From Pteria penguin (lineage: Eukaryota > Mollusca > Bivalvia > Pterioida > Pteriidae): 64,000 bases of DNA. The stretch spans positions 42,211,585 through 42,275,584 of the forward strand of contig CM068580.1 of assembly GCA_035048485.1 (NCBI GenBank). The letters are read 5' to 3'. The number at the start of each line of letters is the position of its first letter. Position 1 is the stretch's first letter. Position numbers and translations under genes: made by a program. This document shows, piece after piece, positions 14,401-26,187 of the stretch. Under the pieces are notes generated by a model. The model was not told the DNA's origin and searched no databases. It saw only the letters and a program-made list of their open reading frames with translations.

Positions 14401-15075
14401 ATTCCGTAACACACTACTGTAGTATATCATCACTGATTCCGTAACACACTACTGTAATATATCATCACTGATTCCGTAACACACTACTGTGATATATCAT
14501 CACTGATTCCGTAACACACTACTGTAATATATCATCACTGACTCCGTAACACACTACTGTAATATATCATCACTGATTCCGTAACACACTACTGTGATAT
14601 ATCATCACTGACTCCGTAACACACTGCTGTAGTGATTCCGTATACAAACTTGAGTACAGTAATAAATTATCACTGAATCTGTAACACACTTCTGTAATAT
14701 ATCATCACTGATTCCGTAACACACTACTGTAGTATATCATCACTGATTCCGTAACACACTGCTGTAATGTATCATCACTGATTCCGCCACACACTACTGT
14801 AATGTATCATCACTGATTCCGTAACACAATACTGTAATATATAATCACTAATTCCGTAACACACTACTGTAGTATATCACCACTGATTCCGCCACACACT
14901 ACTGTAATATATCATCACTGATTCCGTAACACATTACTGTAGTATATCATCACTGATTCCGTAACACACTACTGTAATATATCATCACTGAATCCGTAAC
15001 ACACTACTGTAATGTATCATCACTTACTCTGTAACACACTCCTGTGATATTTCATCACTGACTCCGTACCACTAG
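11488..15075 (+). repeat. 35-bp satellite array, about 100 units, with higher-order duplications
   Basis: The unit is exactly 35 bp: ATCATCACTGATTCCGTAAC followed by ACACTACTGT and a five-base variable part, AGTAT, GATAT or AATAT. The order of these variants marks higher-order structure. Units from about 12086 to 13405 recur at 13721-15040 with a constant offset of 1635 bp, and 12991-13140 recurs at 13406-13555 with an offset of 415 bp. An odd insert (ATTCCGTATACAAACTTAAG) occurs at about 13001, 13416 and 14636; the third copy has one A-to-G change. No coding frame runs through it. Confidence 0.97.
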
Positions 15076-15640
15076 TGACTAATGCTTCATTATAAATGAG
15101 CACATATAACACACTAATGTATCATCACTGAATCAATAACACTCTAATATACCACCACTGACACCCTAACACAAAACAGTCATCACAGATTGTGTAACAC
15201 TCTAATATATCATCACAGATTGTGTAACACTCTAATATATCATCACAGATTCTCTAACATACTGATGTTTCATCACTGACTTCCTAACACACTTGTGTAT
15301 CATCACAAATTCTGTAACATTGAGATATCATCACTTTTCCGTAACAAGCAAATGTATCATCACTGATTCTGTTACACACTAATGTGTCACCACTGACTCC
15401 TTAACACACTAATATATCATCATTGATTCCCATACACTGTTAATGTATGTATCACCTCTGATCGCTTAATTAACATATTAGTTAACGTATAATAACAGAT
15501 TCCAAAACACGCTAATGTATGATCATAATTTTAAAAACAATATTATATCGTCACCGATCTGCTGATAAATACGACTGTACATGTATCATTGCTGATCACC
15601 TAACTCTGATGTATCATCACTTATTCATGATTGCCCTATT
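15076..15640 (+). repeat. Decayed right edge of the 35-bp satellite
   Basis: Diverged units of irregular spacing, such as TAATGTATCATCACTGATTC, TAATATATCATCACAGATTG and GTATCATCACAAATTCTGTAAC, fade into unique sequence near 15640. Confidence 0.85.
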
Positions 15641-16406
15641 GCATTACCACTGGTTCTCGGTCACTGTTACGTAGGTATCTTGTACCGTTATTATTTAGCT
15701 GTTGGAGATATTTCCTCGAGTAAAGTCATGTCATACAGCTTCTGGATGTCTATACATGGGTACAGTTTTATGATACAGTTATGGAAGATTAATGTTGACG
15801 ATGTTGGGCTTATCAATGAGTACACTTACATAGATATTGGAGGACTACTGGTCAGAATCACTCTGTCTAGTGTACCGTTTGTCTGCTAGTATTTAATACT
15901 TATATCAAATATCGCATATATGCACGGATGTGAATTTGTCTAAGATAAATATAAAATGTAATGTCTATTAAACTACACAAAAAAACCAAAAAAAAAAAAA
16001 AAAAAAAAACCACACACACACACACATACATACAAAGAAAAAGAAAAGAAAAAGTAGAGAAAGACAGAAAAATTCAACCTACGACAAATTGCATCCTCTC
16101 AAGACAAGATCCGTCGTGCATAATACGCGCGACGGACTTTGTCTCAAGGAGATGGGCAAATTGTAAATATTTGGAAATACATATTTGGAAATTCAAATTA
16201 CATAGCAGAATTGATGCATACCTGCAATACATACACATCATTTTACAATTTGGTATTATAAGAACCTCTTTTCATGTTATTAGTATTGACATTCTTGATG
16301 AGTCAGAGATACCGCCATGTCGATAGTAACCTTGTTTCAGCCAGTGCCAACATTACTAAATAAACCAATGCAATTGATTATTACACTTAACAACTCCTTT
16401 TAACAG
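15641..16406. other. Upstream non-coding region of the two-pass membrane protein gene
   Basis: It contains a poly(A)-(CA)n low-complexity tract at about 15978-16026 and ends in a good acceptor (CCTTTTAACAG, ending 16406). A 5' UTR exon must therefore lie somewhere upstream; it was not identified. Confidence 0.5.
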
Positions 16407-16417
16407 GACATTGCGCC

Positions 16418-19400
16418 ATGCACACCGTCATCACATGGAGGAACCGGCCGTCTGCCAATGGTCATTTACGCGAGACTTACGAAAATCCATGCTCCGTGAT
16501 TTTAGGAAACGCCCTCTGTTACATCATATCCGGTCTCATTCTTCTCGTCATCGGCGTTGTCATCACATCTGCAACATTCCAAAATCTTGAAGGGTACGAG
16601 AAAAATAATACAGAAAGATTTGCTGGTCCGATTTTGATCGTAGTTGGTGTGTTGGTATTAGCTAGAGGCGCCTTCAATCATTTACGGCCGTCAGCGCAGA
16701 CGGGATCTAATGGAGTGTTTATCCGTAGCTATACTGGGGAGCTCTTCACCAGACCCATCATGGATGTATGTATAAAAACTCACTGTATTGTATTTCTTAT
16801 TTCTTTCATCATTGAGAACAAATAAACAACGTATAATGAAGGGAAAGAAAAAAAGAAGAAGGAACGAACGAATGAAAGAATGCTAAATAAAAAATAGGAA
16901 GTCGTAAATATAAATGTATTTGATTATAACTTTTATGAAAACATGCTGGCTCAAAAATCTATTTTCTGACAAATGTAAAATGTTTTCTTTCAATATGGTG
17001 TTCTTTTTGTCCATAAATGAATGAACAGCGTTTCTGTCGATGATCCTTTTATTGATCAGATAAACACATAATATTAATGAAATCGGATTTTCCCACAAAC
17101 AGTTAGTGTTTACTGAAATCAAAGCTTACAGGAGTGCCCCAAACCAAGTTCTTTTTCAACCCAATACTCTAGTGAGTCAACTAATTTTTTTTTTAATTGA
17201 CGTCACTTCTTAACAGTACGCATTGCAGTATTCTGTCAACAAACATAATCAATAAATTATCTGCATGTTTTATTCAATTAACCGAAAGATCGTTTGTTCG
17301 TATCTCGCTGGTACCTTGACAATGTCAGGTGTATCATAGTTAGCTGCAAAGTAAAGCCGATTCCTCGTGTCAAGAATCCACACAGCACATCACAGTCCCC
17401 AAACTAATAGCCAAGCCAGACACTGGTGGTACAGCCATGGCATTAGTGAACAAGATAATTATTAAATCTTGTGGATGATCCCGAACTGTATTAAATCAAT
17501 GAATAACGCCAACAGATAAGAAACCTTCAGTTTTAAATTTATCTGGGAAAAACACGTTTAGGTTGCATGCATCTTTAATATTAAGTATGAGCATATGCTG
17601 GTGAAAATTTGCCAATTTTCGGTTTATGGTTTTTATTTGATATATATAGCTTTTTATTAATTTGATTTATTTATTATTTTTTGTTTATTTGGTATTTTAA
17701 GTTCTAGTTGCTAAGTGCCCTTGTCCTTTACCAATATCCTGAATGGCAGTTTGTCTGAAGCATTATCATTTTTATTGATAATATACAAATTATAAGCTCT
17801 TTATTTTAGTTATTTATTATTTTTATTTTATTTTATTTATTTAATTTTTTTCTGTTTTGTTTCCGTAGTGACCATGTACTTTCAACAATAATCTTGAATG
17901 ACCTTTAGTGTTAAATCTAGGATTCAAAAAGGGCACACAAATTTCTCCATCAAAAGGGCACTTTTTAACGTGGTATTTGGTAAAAAGGGCACATAATTTA
18001 GCGATTCCTGTCACCAAATATATTTAAAAATTTAGTTAAAAATTGCATTATTTCTTTGTTTTATTAACTTAGATGATATTTGAATATGTAAAATATAATT
18101 CCTCTTGATATTGATAATATGATGTAATTGTTTTTGTTGAAAATTTTATTTCCAGCTTGTCTTCAAAATAATTTTTTCACAGTTGTAGGAACTATAACTT
18201 AATATCTGTTACAATTACATTATTGCAATCATTAAATGCTTTTAACTAATGCATTAATTTCCAATTTGTAAACTTATTCTGTTTCATGTTCTTGTAAATT
18301 AATCTAAAAATCTCCAAGAGCAGCACTGCTTCTTCTGTCTATTATTGGCAAAATGAGATAATGCAAATTTTATAATTGTACCTTAGACAGTCTTTACATG
18401 TATCATTATTTTTTACATATTGACTTAAATATTTGAATGACATGCCATTATTTTAGCTGGAAAGATGATGTTATTAAAGAAAATGTAATGTGGGATCTAG
18501 AAGTACAGTATGCATGTGCAGAAAGACTTATAGACAAGTTTATAAGTCCTTGATGTGCAGTTGTAATTTCTAGGTTGAAATAAATTTTAAATTAACCTGA
18601 CCAGTATTTTGATGAAAATAAAGAAAACAATTTGCTACTAAAAAAACACCAAATTTTCCTTCACAAATAAATTCCTGGGTCTGCTACATGTATGAAGTGT
18701 GATTGATGTTTGAATTATTCAAAGTCAAAATCTTAATGGAAATTGCTGGTAGCATTAATGGAAAATATAAAGTGTATCTGTCCCCTTTACCTTATTACTT
18801 ACTTCTGTGACTGCTTTATATGACGATCTTTGTAAATAAATTGCTGGCCAAAGTGATTGTCTCAGTTCAAAGTACATAAGTAATTGTAATAATTTATAAC
18901 GGTTATAATGTTCATTCAGATTTATTGACTTACAGATAGTAAATATTCAATTTATTCTAGAAATACCAAAAAGTCATGTTTTATAATCAGTTATGCTATA
19001 CAGTTCTTTTATCGTAAAAAAAACCCCGACACATCTGATAGTATGACTACACTTTGTGAGTTGTTTGCTCCTCTTGTTGCAACTACTTATGATGATATTG
19101 TTGTATCAAGTGATAAAAGATATTCTGAAATATAATCTTCGCCGGAATTACTCAACAGTGTTCAAAATTATCAGAGGAAATGTGGAGAGTAGATCCTAAA
19201 TATTTGGTGTCAAATTGAGAAAATTAGTTAAATAATATTAAGGCATTTAGAATGGGTAGTTTTTGTTCGTATGAGTGAAGCTTCTAAGCGATCGTGACCG
19301 GCTATGTAAACTTATTCGGTAATAAGATATTCAGAGAAGACATATTAATTACAGTCACTTTTCAATTACTGTTATACTTTTCGTATAATCCTAGAATAAT

Positions 19401-22028
19401 TACTTTAAGGGACAAACATCCTTGAATTTTCTTTAACATCTGACCGAAAACATGTGAATTTGGCCTGCAAAATTATCATTTCGGCATTCAGACAACCGTG
19501 TAAAACCTTGTTCGTGTACGGATGTAGCCTAATCTAAATTCAAGAAGGTAACATTGATTAAAATCCCCTTATTAACACCCGAAAAGTGGCAGGCAGTGCA
19601 GTACACCAGTTAAAGCTGAGATTGAGCGGGTCAAACAGCTGACTTAGATAATTACGTAATGTGCGGAAAGTGTTAAAAGGGCGTGTCGGAAGGGATATTC
19701 GTAATATACTGGCTCTGTAAATAACGAACTTTTTGAGGGTTTCATATTGCGTGAATGGAGATTGATCTTCATAATAACTTAGGGAAAATAAGGGCATGGC
19801 GCTGAGAAAAAGGGCATGGCGCGGCGCCATGCTATTTTGCTTTAGATAAAACGCTAGACCTTTGTCCAAAACGTTCATATCCAGAATGGCAGTTAACATT
19901 TGTTAAAAGCCTACCGTACACTAGGCGATCCGGGTTCGATGCCCAGATTGCACTCCTATGTTTAGGAAGTTGGTAACATCATGCTTCTTTGTCTCGATAT
20001 TACTTTGAATTTGTTGAAAGCAACGTGAAACCCCATAAATTAATCATTTTCTGGGTTAACGGTCAAATTTACGTGTATTCAAAAATCGTTATCTCATCAC
20101 TTCTTTATCGCATTTCAAACACCGAATAAAATTAATCCTAATATTTCGTCCGGGGGGGGGGGGAGCTGAACAATGAAATCTTTACTGACTGTAAAATTCA
20201 GTCCCAAGAGTCTTAGGTATATACTTACTCATAGTTCATTTTCCATCTGTTCGTCCATCGACGTAGATGACGCAAGACAGACAGTCAGCTAGTGTGCAAT
20301 GCATGTTCATTTTCACAAACATGTGCTAGAAATCAACATTTCTTATATTTTTAGTTAAGGACATACACTGTGATTTGCTTTAGAAAGACGACTTATAAAA
20401 CGATCGTACATAGGTATATTAGTTACATTGATGTCTATTTTAGTCACCGAAGCAGATGTGTTACGTATTCAAATGTAATTAAAGATTATTTTCTATTAAG
20501 CTAAATAGGAATCTATTTATTTTGGTTAGCCAACTTGAATACCGAGCACGTTTTGTTACACTTAAATGTGCGTATCAATTCACGTGGCTACGTATCGCGT
20601 CTGTATGGACATGGAATTTTTTCAGCTTGTTACTTGTAAAACATAGTGAATAAGAAAATGGTTTTCGAAGGTAACGGTTATAAATAAATGAAATCTTTTG
20701 AAAAGTGTTATCAAAAAATCGGTCTTAATGTCATTTTTCCTTACAGTACAGCAGTAATTCTGTGACTTTATGCAGCGTCAGTATTGGAGAAACCCATGAA
20801 AACCCAAGGTTGGTATTGCAACTATCAAGGTAAACATGTGATACACATTACCTTAAATGAGTAAAATGTGCCCTTCTGTTGTATAAGTACTGTTTTCTAT
20901 ATTCTAATCGGCAAGTCTCGCCCGAAATTCCATCATGTTTCTTCACTTAGTCAATCAATTTAACTGTTTACGGGCAGTAAAAAGTTGCTCTATACTAAAA
21001 TTTCATTTATATTAATAAGTTTAATTTTTTTTAAACTCAGTAAGTGATCAGAAGATAATCTGTTTAGTATCTTAAGGAGCAAAAAAAAACACCTCTTGCA
21101 ATATCTTCAAATGCATATCGGTCAGTCACCATAAAACTAGGTACTTCGAATTTCGTATGAATCTCATCAGGGATGTACATGTATGTATACGTCCCTGATA
21201 TCATCTACACTTTGACGCGAATGGTCATGCTTCTTTTTTTTTTTTTTAGGAAATTAAATTATATTTCTATGTCTAAGCATTCCTTAGGCATTGATATATG
21301 GCCTCGTTTGTATATCAAAGCAATTTACAGAACTGCTCGGAATCGGCTTTTCCAGAGAAATCCCATGTCACGTGACGAGACTTACCGACCCAGTAACCAA
21401 TCAAAATTAATTTTACATGCACGGATTATAGAACTACAATTTAATATCGTGCATCTGGACAATAGGGGCCAACCAAAAATTACGACAAATCGTATAATTT
21501 TGACTCCTTGTTTTATCAATTTTCCTCGATTTCTTTCAAATAAACTAATTTCAAACAGAAAATCCGTCAATTCTGCAAATATCTTCATGTAATGCGTTCT
21601 CAAATATTTACGATTTGTCCAAGTTCCTTCGTAAACGCCCCCTTGATCGTCATTCTTTACGTGTCCAGAAAAACCACGAACTATGATATTTATTAGTAGT
21701 ATAGTACACATGTATATGATTGTTGTTTACTCGTTATAGGGGATCACTTCATGATGACGAACCTCCCTCTTATGACGTGGTTATGGGATCTGTCGTAGAA
21801 CACAGAATCGGATCAAGACCGGAAACACGTGATGAGTGTACACAATCTCCGGATGATTTCTCGGAACCTCCACCAACATATGAAGAGTTTATCATGAACA
21901 TCGACTCTAACACAGCATCTATTGGATCACCTAGTCTGCCGTCAGACTGCGAAACTAAAACGGTCGATGGTGATCCGGACGTGCCATACCGAAGTTCACG
22001 TGTACTAGAAAGAATGAATACTGTATGA
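16418..22028 (+). CDS. Two-pass membrane protein with PPxY tail (TMEM51-like architecture)
   Basis: Exons 16418-16765, 20747-20808 and 21740-22028 (TGA) join in frame (phase 0, then phase 2) and give 232 residues. The start is the first ATG after the acceptor at 16406. Hydrophobic helices are at about residues 30-51 and 69-85. The short loop between them holds an N-glycosylation sequon, NNT at 63-65. The long hydrophilic C-terminal tail has two WW-domain ligands, PPSY at 145-148 and PPTY at 181-184, each followed by acidic or hydrophobic residues. Family knowledge: such PY motifs recruit NEDD4-type ubiquitin ligases. The layout (two helices, sequon in the loop, PY-rich tail) matches vertebrate TMEM51, but sequence resemblance outside these features is weak, so the family call is tentative. 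ATTAAA at 22409-22414 is a possible poly(A) signal. Confidence 0.7.
16766..20746 (+). other. Intron 1 of the two-pass membrane protein gene
   Basis: A 4-kb intron between a GTATGT donor and a TTCCTTACAG acceptor. It is very AT-rich around 17620-17870, has a TGACGTCA at 17198-17205, and includes a truncated SINE at 19903-20045. The frame on the minus strand at 19558-19899 has no recognisable domain. Confidence 0.6.
19903..20045 (+). mobile_element. tRNA-derived SINE, 5'-truncated copy
   Basis: It has the B-box region GATCCGGGTTCGATGCCCAG and the shared body GGTAACATCATGCTTC...TTGTTGAAAGCAACGTGAAA, matching copies at 50225, 51118 and 57545. The A-box half is missing or unrecognisable. Confidence 0.7.
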
Positions 22029-23431
22029 AAATAGTACAAGAGAATTAGAGATATAGTCATCAGGGAAACCCCTTTTAATCCCTGTAAATTGTCAAAACGA
22101 ATGATAGCAAAATGTAAAGCTGAAGTTCGATTTCATGGAAGGAAAGATAGAGTTTCTGCGAGAACAGATGGGAACACGTAAATATCTTTCTATGCAAAAA
22201 GATGCCATAAGATGTAGAGCTCTTTATTAGCAGAGCAGAAATGGAAAAATTATTTTGATATCGATTTTGTCATAGTGCTGTTGTATAATGAATGTGTTTT
22301 ATTTATATGTTTTATAATTTTATGTCATATGATCCAAGGGATACCTGTGAACACAAAAGATTTACATTGTATAGCGTAGGTTTAATATCGTTAGTGCTGA
22401 ATATCTTTATTAAAATACATAAAACACACTTAGACTCGTTGCAGCTCATTTTATAAAACAACCCGTTTTTATGAATATATATAACCATTTAATCTGAAAT
22501 ATCAGACACAAGTATGACCAAGTCGCGTACTTGTGTCCGACATTTTGGACTATTAACCAAAACCATTGGCGGATTTTAAGGGTGTTGCATGGGTTGTAAC
22601 TCCCCCCCTTCCCCATTTTGGTTAGAAATTTTTACCAAAAAATGTCATTTCGACAAATTCTAGGGCTTCAATCAAACCCTTCCCTTCCGGGCCTAATAGT
22701 GCAAAACATTAGTCACGGGAGGCTGCAACCACCACCACCACCCTTTCCCTTTTAAAAATTCTAGATCAGCCTATGGAAACCCTTTGGATGTTATTTTTCA
22801 TTTAACTGAAGTATATTGCACTATCTGGGTTGTATTCTTGCGACTTTCATCATTGATGTCACATTACATCAGAAAAGGACTGGTTATCATTTTCAAACCT
22901 GATGACACTTACTCAAAACCGTTTCCACGCGGCACCAGAAAATCGGCTTTATTTAACCCATCAGTGAAACGTTGCCTTTCACTTTTCCTTCTGTTTCTAA
23001 AATAAACTACTGGGAACAAACGGATTTGTTATGCAATCCATCCCGAACGGAATATTACCAAATTGATGTTTAAACCATATGCTGTATATGTTTGCCATTT
23101 ATTTGTGTACTTTTGCACCAAAATACACGTATTAACTGTGTATGTGCATTTTTATGTAAACGACATCTGGTCAAAGCATATACAGGATATCTTCTCATTG
23201 TCACCAATACCATATATTCTGACCTGTAAAACAAGGTTGGTACAACAGATTCATACTTCCATAAACTCTATTCATCGATTAATAGATTTATATAAAATAC
23301 GACATGCAATAAATTCATAAAGTGGAAAAGAGACAAACTAGGATGTCAAGCCATTAGCTGCTTATAATTTGTTGATGGAAATAGGTTGCTTGTGAATTGC
23401 TAGAATAAAGCAGCAAAGCCTTCATCTAGGA
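22029..23431. other. 3' UTR and intergenic spacer
   Basis: The first ~390 bp are the probable 3' UTR of the membrane-protein gene, up to ATTAAA at 22409. The rest contains the repeat at 22562-22776 and otherwise nothing recognisable. A TAG acceptor-like site just before the GPCR ATG, at 23427-23429, leaves open an upstream non-coding exon. Confidence 0.5.
22562..22776 (+). mobile_element. MITE-like element with GGCGGAT-type ends
   Basis: The left end CCATTGGCGGATTTTAAGGG and the reverse complement of the right end (CCATAGGCTGATCTAG then AAAAGGG) are imperfect terminal inverted repeats. The right half is shared with 29885-29998: GGGCCTAATAGTGCAAAACATTAGTCACGG there reads GGACCGAATAGTACAAAATTTTAGTCATGG. 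Confidence 0.65.
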
Positions 23432-24352
23432 ATGTATCATTATAATGGAAGTCACACGGATGTTAGCCTGGGTATATCTACAGGACTTCAGCTGCTATTA
23501 ATGACTATAATAATATTCGGTAACGGATTGGTTTTGATAGCTGTTTTTAAATACATCCGGAAAGCAACGCCACCTTGTATCTTGATTGTTAACCTTGCTG
23601 TCGCAGACCTTATAATGGGATTTATCCTTCCACTACAAGCAATCGCAAGATTACATCCTACATTTGCCAAATCAGAAATTTCGTGTTTTTTGCGGTTTTC
23701 GTCAATGGTGTTTTCATCATTTTCGTCAATGTTCGCCGTGTTACTGATGGCGCTGGACCGATACCTTGGAGTATGTCGATGTTCAGCATATCAACAGATC
23801 ACCAACAGCGTGCGTAAGACGGTCATATCAGTATGTATAATGTGGGTGTATTCCATCTCTCTAGCGGCATACCCTCTGAGATTCTTTACCGAAAGTCTCC
23901 CTTACCCTTTACATGAATGCATAATCAAACACGTGATATCAATGTCATACTTGATTCTGATTCCAATCCAATATTTCATTGTTCTCGCGCTCATTGCAGG
24001 GATTTATATAAGCATATGCAGAGTTGCACTAAGTAAGCGAAGAATTATTTCTATAGATTTGGGATTCGTACTAACAACTCGTGTGATGAGGCTTCAGCGC
24101 GAGCTTAGAGCTGCAAAATTAATGGCCGCCATTTTAATTATATTCATACTTTGTTGGACACCTTTCGCCTGTGTTATGCTTTACGACATCACCATGGAAA
24201 CGTCAGAAGAAACCATCACTAGATTAATGGACGCTTCCGTTTTTCTCGGAATCATAAATTCAGCAGTAAATCCATTTGTTTACCCTCTCCAGAATAGAGA
24301 TTTCAAGAAAGCTTTCAGACAAATTATGAGCTGCTTGTATTGCATGAAGTAA
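23432..24352 (+). CDS. Class A (rhodopsin-family) G protein-coupled receptor, intronless
   Basis: 306 residues, seven hydrophobic segments. Class A landmarks are all present: GN in TM1 (N31), NLAVADL in TM2 (D59), TM3 cysteine C85 and ECL2 cysteine C163 for the conserved disulfide, DRY at 109-111, W138 in TM4, P178 in TM5, CWTPF at 241-245 and NPFVY at 280-284 followed by an amphipathic helix 8 (NRDFKKAF). There is a sequon at N5 and a cysteine pair in the short tail (CLYC) that could be palmitoylated. A plasma-membrane, G protein-coupling role follows from these motifs. The ligand cannot be read from sequence: the short loops and TM2-TM3 region loosely recall adenosine/melanocortin-cluster receptors, but lineage-specific orphan expansions are common in molluscs. 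The single-exon structure is usual for such expansions. Confidence 0.93.
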   Translation: MYHYNGSHTDVSLGISTGLQLLLMTIIIFGNGLVLIAVFKYIRKATPPCILIVNLAVADLIMGFILPLQAIARLHPTFAKSEISCFLRFSSMVFSSFSSMFAVLLMALDRYLGVCRCSAYQQITNSVRKTVISVCIMWVYSISLAAYPLRFFTESLPYPLHECIIKHVISMSYLILIPIQYFIVLALIAGIYISICRVALSKRRIISIDLGFVLTTRVMRLQRELRAAKLMAAILIIFILCWTPFACVMLYDITMETSEETITRLMDASVFLGIINSAVNPFVYPLQNRDFKKAFRQIMSCLYCMK

Positions 24353-25011
24353 AAAGAACCGATGACAGCAACAAAATGATCATTATGTGAACATATTTGC
24401 CTAACAAAAACAAATCAACAGAGTAAACGTAACGTTATGTATATAAGTATGTTACATATATATATATTAAGAACGATATGTATTTTTTTTTTTTTGTAGA
24501 TTTAATGTAATATACTACAAATCCAATTCCTTAGGAATCCCAACAATTATGGGGACAACATATTGAGTATGGAAATAATGGGAACAACATGTTGAGTATT
24601 GTCATTTGATAACTTTTGATTTTTCTGATCAAAAGTGATCACATGACAACCGGTTGTTGTTCTGATAAGTTATCAAATGACAGTATGGAATTAATAAATA
24701 CACACAGAGATATATACATATATATATATTTATGAATTTTTAAAAACAGAGAGTTGTCTTTCTCTGCAATAATAATCTCGGTGTCTTTTTTTGACGGAGG
24801 ACATTGTTTATTAAGGTATTCCGTTGAAATGTAAATTTAGTATAATAAAATTTGTGAATGACAGGCTAGATATGGCCAATCTTGTAGCAGTCAAGTTTAT
24901 ATACCCCACAGTGATATGCAGAAAGTTCGAGAACTCTTATCAAGGGCAGACAATTCATGTTATTGGAACCGCCTACTGCAACATTATGTAAAACTCAAAA
25001 ATCTCATTCCG
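24353..25011. other. Convergent spacer between the GPCR and lyase copy 1
   Basis: Contains the nested inverted repeat at 24600-24682, a short tandem duplication around 24545-24600 (ACAACAT.TTGAGTAT twice) and AT dinucleotide runs. No gene is seen. Confidence 0.55.
24600..24682. repeat. Nested inverted repeat (foldback element)
   Basis: TGTCATTTGATAACTT at 24600-24615 is the exact reverse complement of AAGTTATCAAATGACA at 24667-24682. Within it, CTTTTGAT...ATCAAAAG at about 24613-24634 forms a second hairpin. Size and structure suggest a MITE remnant or a transcript hairpin. Confidence 0.75.
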
Positions 25012-25017
25012 TTTAAT
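25012..25017 (-). terminator. Poly(A) signal of lyase copy 1
   Basis: ATTAAA on the minus strand, 26 bases after the stop codon of lyase copy 1. Confidence 0.45.
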
Positions 25018-25043
25018 AAAAAATGATACAAATTCTTCACATC

Positions 25044-26152
25044 TCACAGAAATCCATTTGTTTTCAATACGTTTTGCATTTCTTGAACTTCTTCTTTGGA
25101 CATCGGCGTCAATGGCAACCGAACACCTCCCACATCAAATCCGGACAATAAACTGAATAACTGCTTCGGTATGCTAAAGGATGTACCTGAAAATAAGGTC
25201 ACATCAAAGATAATCATGTTACAATGAAGAGAAAATAACTGATTAATTGATAGATTTCATACTTATTTTACTATCACAATTACCAATATGTGTAATATCT
25301 TTCAAAGGTGTTGCGGACACTGAATAGATTTTTATGAAACTTGGAAGAGCAAAGTACTCAGGTTCTTCTACAAGCGTCGTTGTTTACTGTCTAGATCTTT
25401 TAATGGGTGGGCACTGAATTCGAGACAAAGGCCCCCGAAGGCACCTCTATAACATCTTCACATATTCTGCCTAGTTCGAAAATCCAAATACATCAGAGTG
25501 ATTGAGATGGGTGTCTTAAGAAGTGTTACTTTTTTAAAGTTCCGAAATCGGCTTTAAGCTCTTAGGAGTGCTTTAATTTTGCAAATTTCTTTCTTTTGTT
25601 TTTCATTTCTTCATTTTAAGTTTCTTACCATGGTAATACTGTTATTTATAGATATTGGAATAATTCTACATTATACAAAGAAAGGGTGCACTTTTTTTGT
25701 TTAATTAAGCTTCCAAAATTTCGTGCAAACTTGGCATGAATGATGTAATCGAGATCCACCTACGAGAGTTATTGATTTTTAGCTAGTATAAAATATCTTG
25801 AGGGGTGGACCCGAATGAGCCAAACAGGCCGATATCAGACTTCGTCTCGTCTTTACATTTTCAGATGAATTTTCTCACTGTAAGTTGCTTATAATTTATG
25901 CATAGGAAATATTGTATCGAATGGGAATGTAAAAGTACTTTTTAAGATTAAAAAGGAATGTGGTTCTGCATCTGGTTAAATTTAGATTTCACAGACTTAG
26001 TCTTTAGTAATAATGGAAGAAATCCAATGTAACTCGACAGAAATGAAGTACTGAATGACTCCTACAAGTATTGCTACTTTTCTTCTAGACCCAACCAGAG
26101 GCGAGTTCATGGTTAGAAAAGTAGATTCAGGGAGATGTTTTTATTATTATTA

Positions 26153-26187
<35 letters not shown>

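Noticed and set aside
19558..19899. 113-codon minus-strand frame containing a short GGGCATGGCGC repeat
   Set aside because: Lies in an intron, has no domain, and includes a small palindrome suggesting repeat debris.
21173..21711. Overlapping 139- and 109-codon frames on opposite strands
   Set aside because: They lie in intron 2 of the two-pass protein gene and show no motif or codon pattern.
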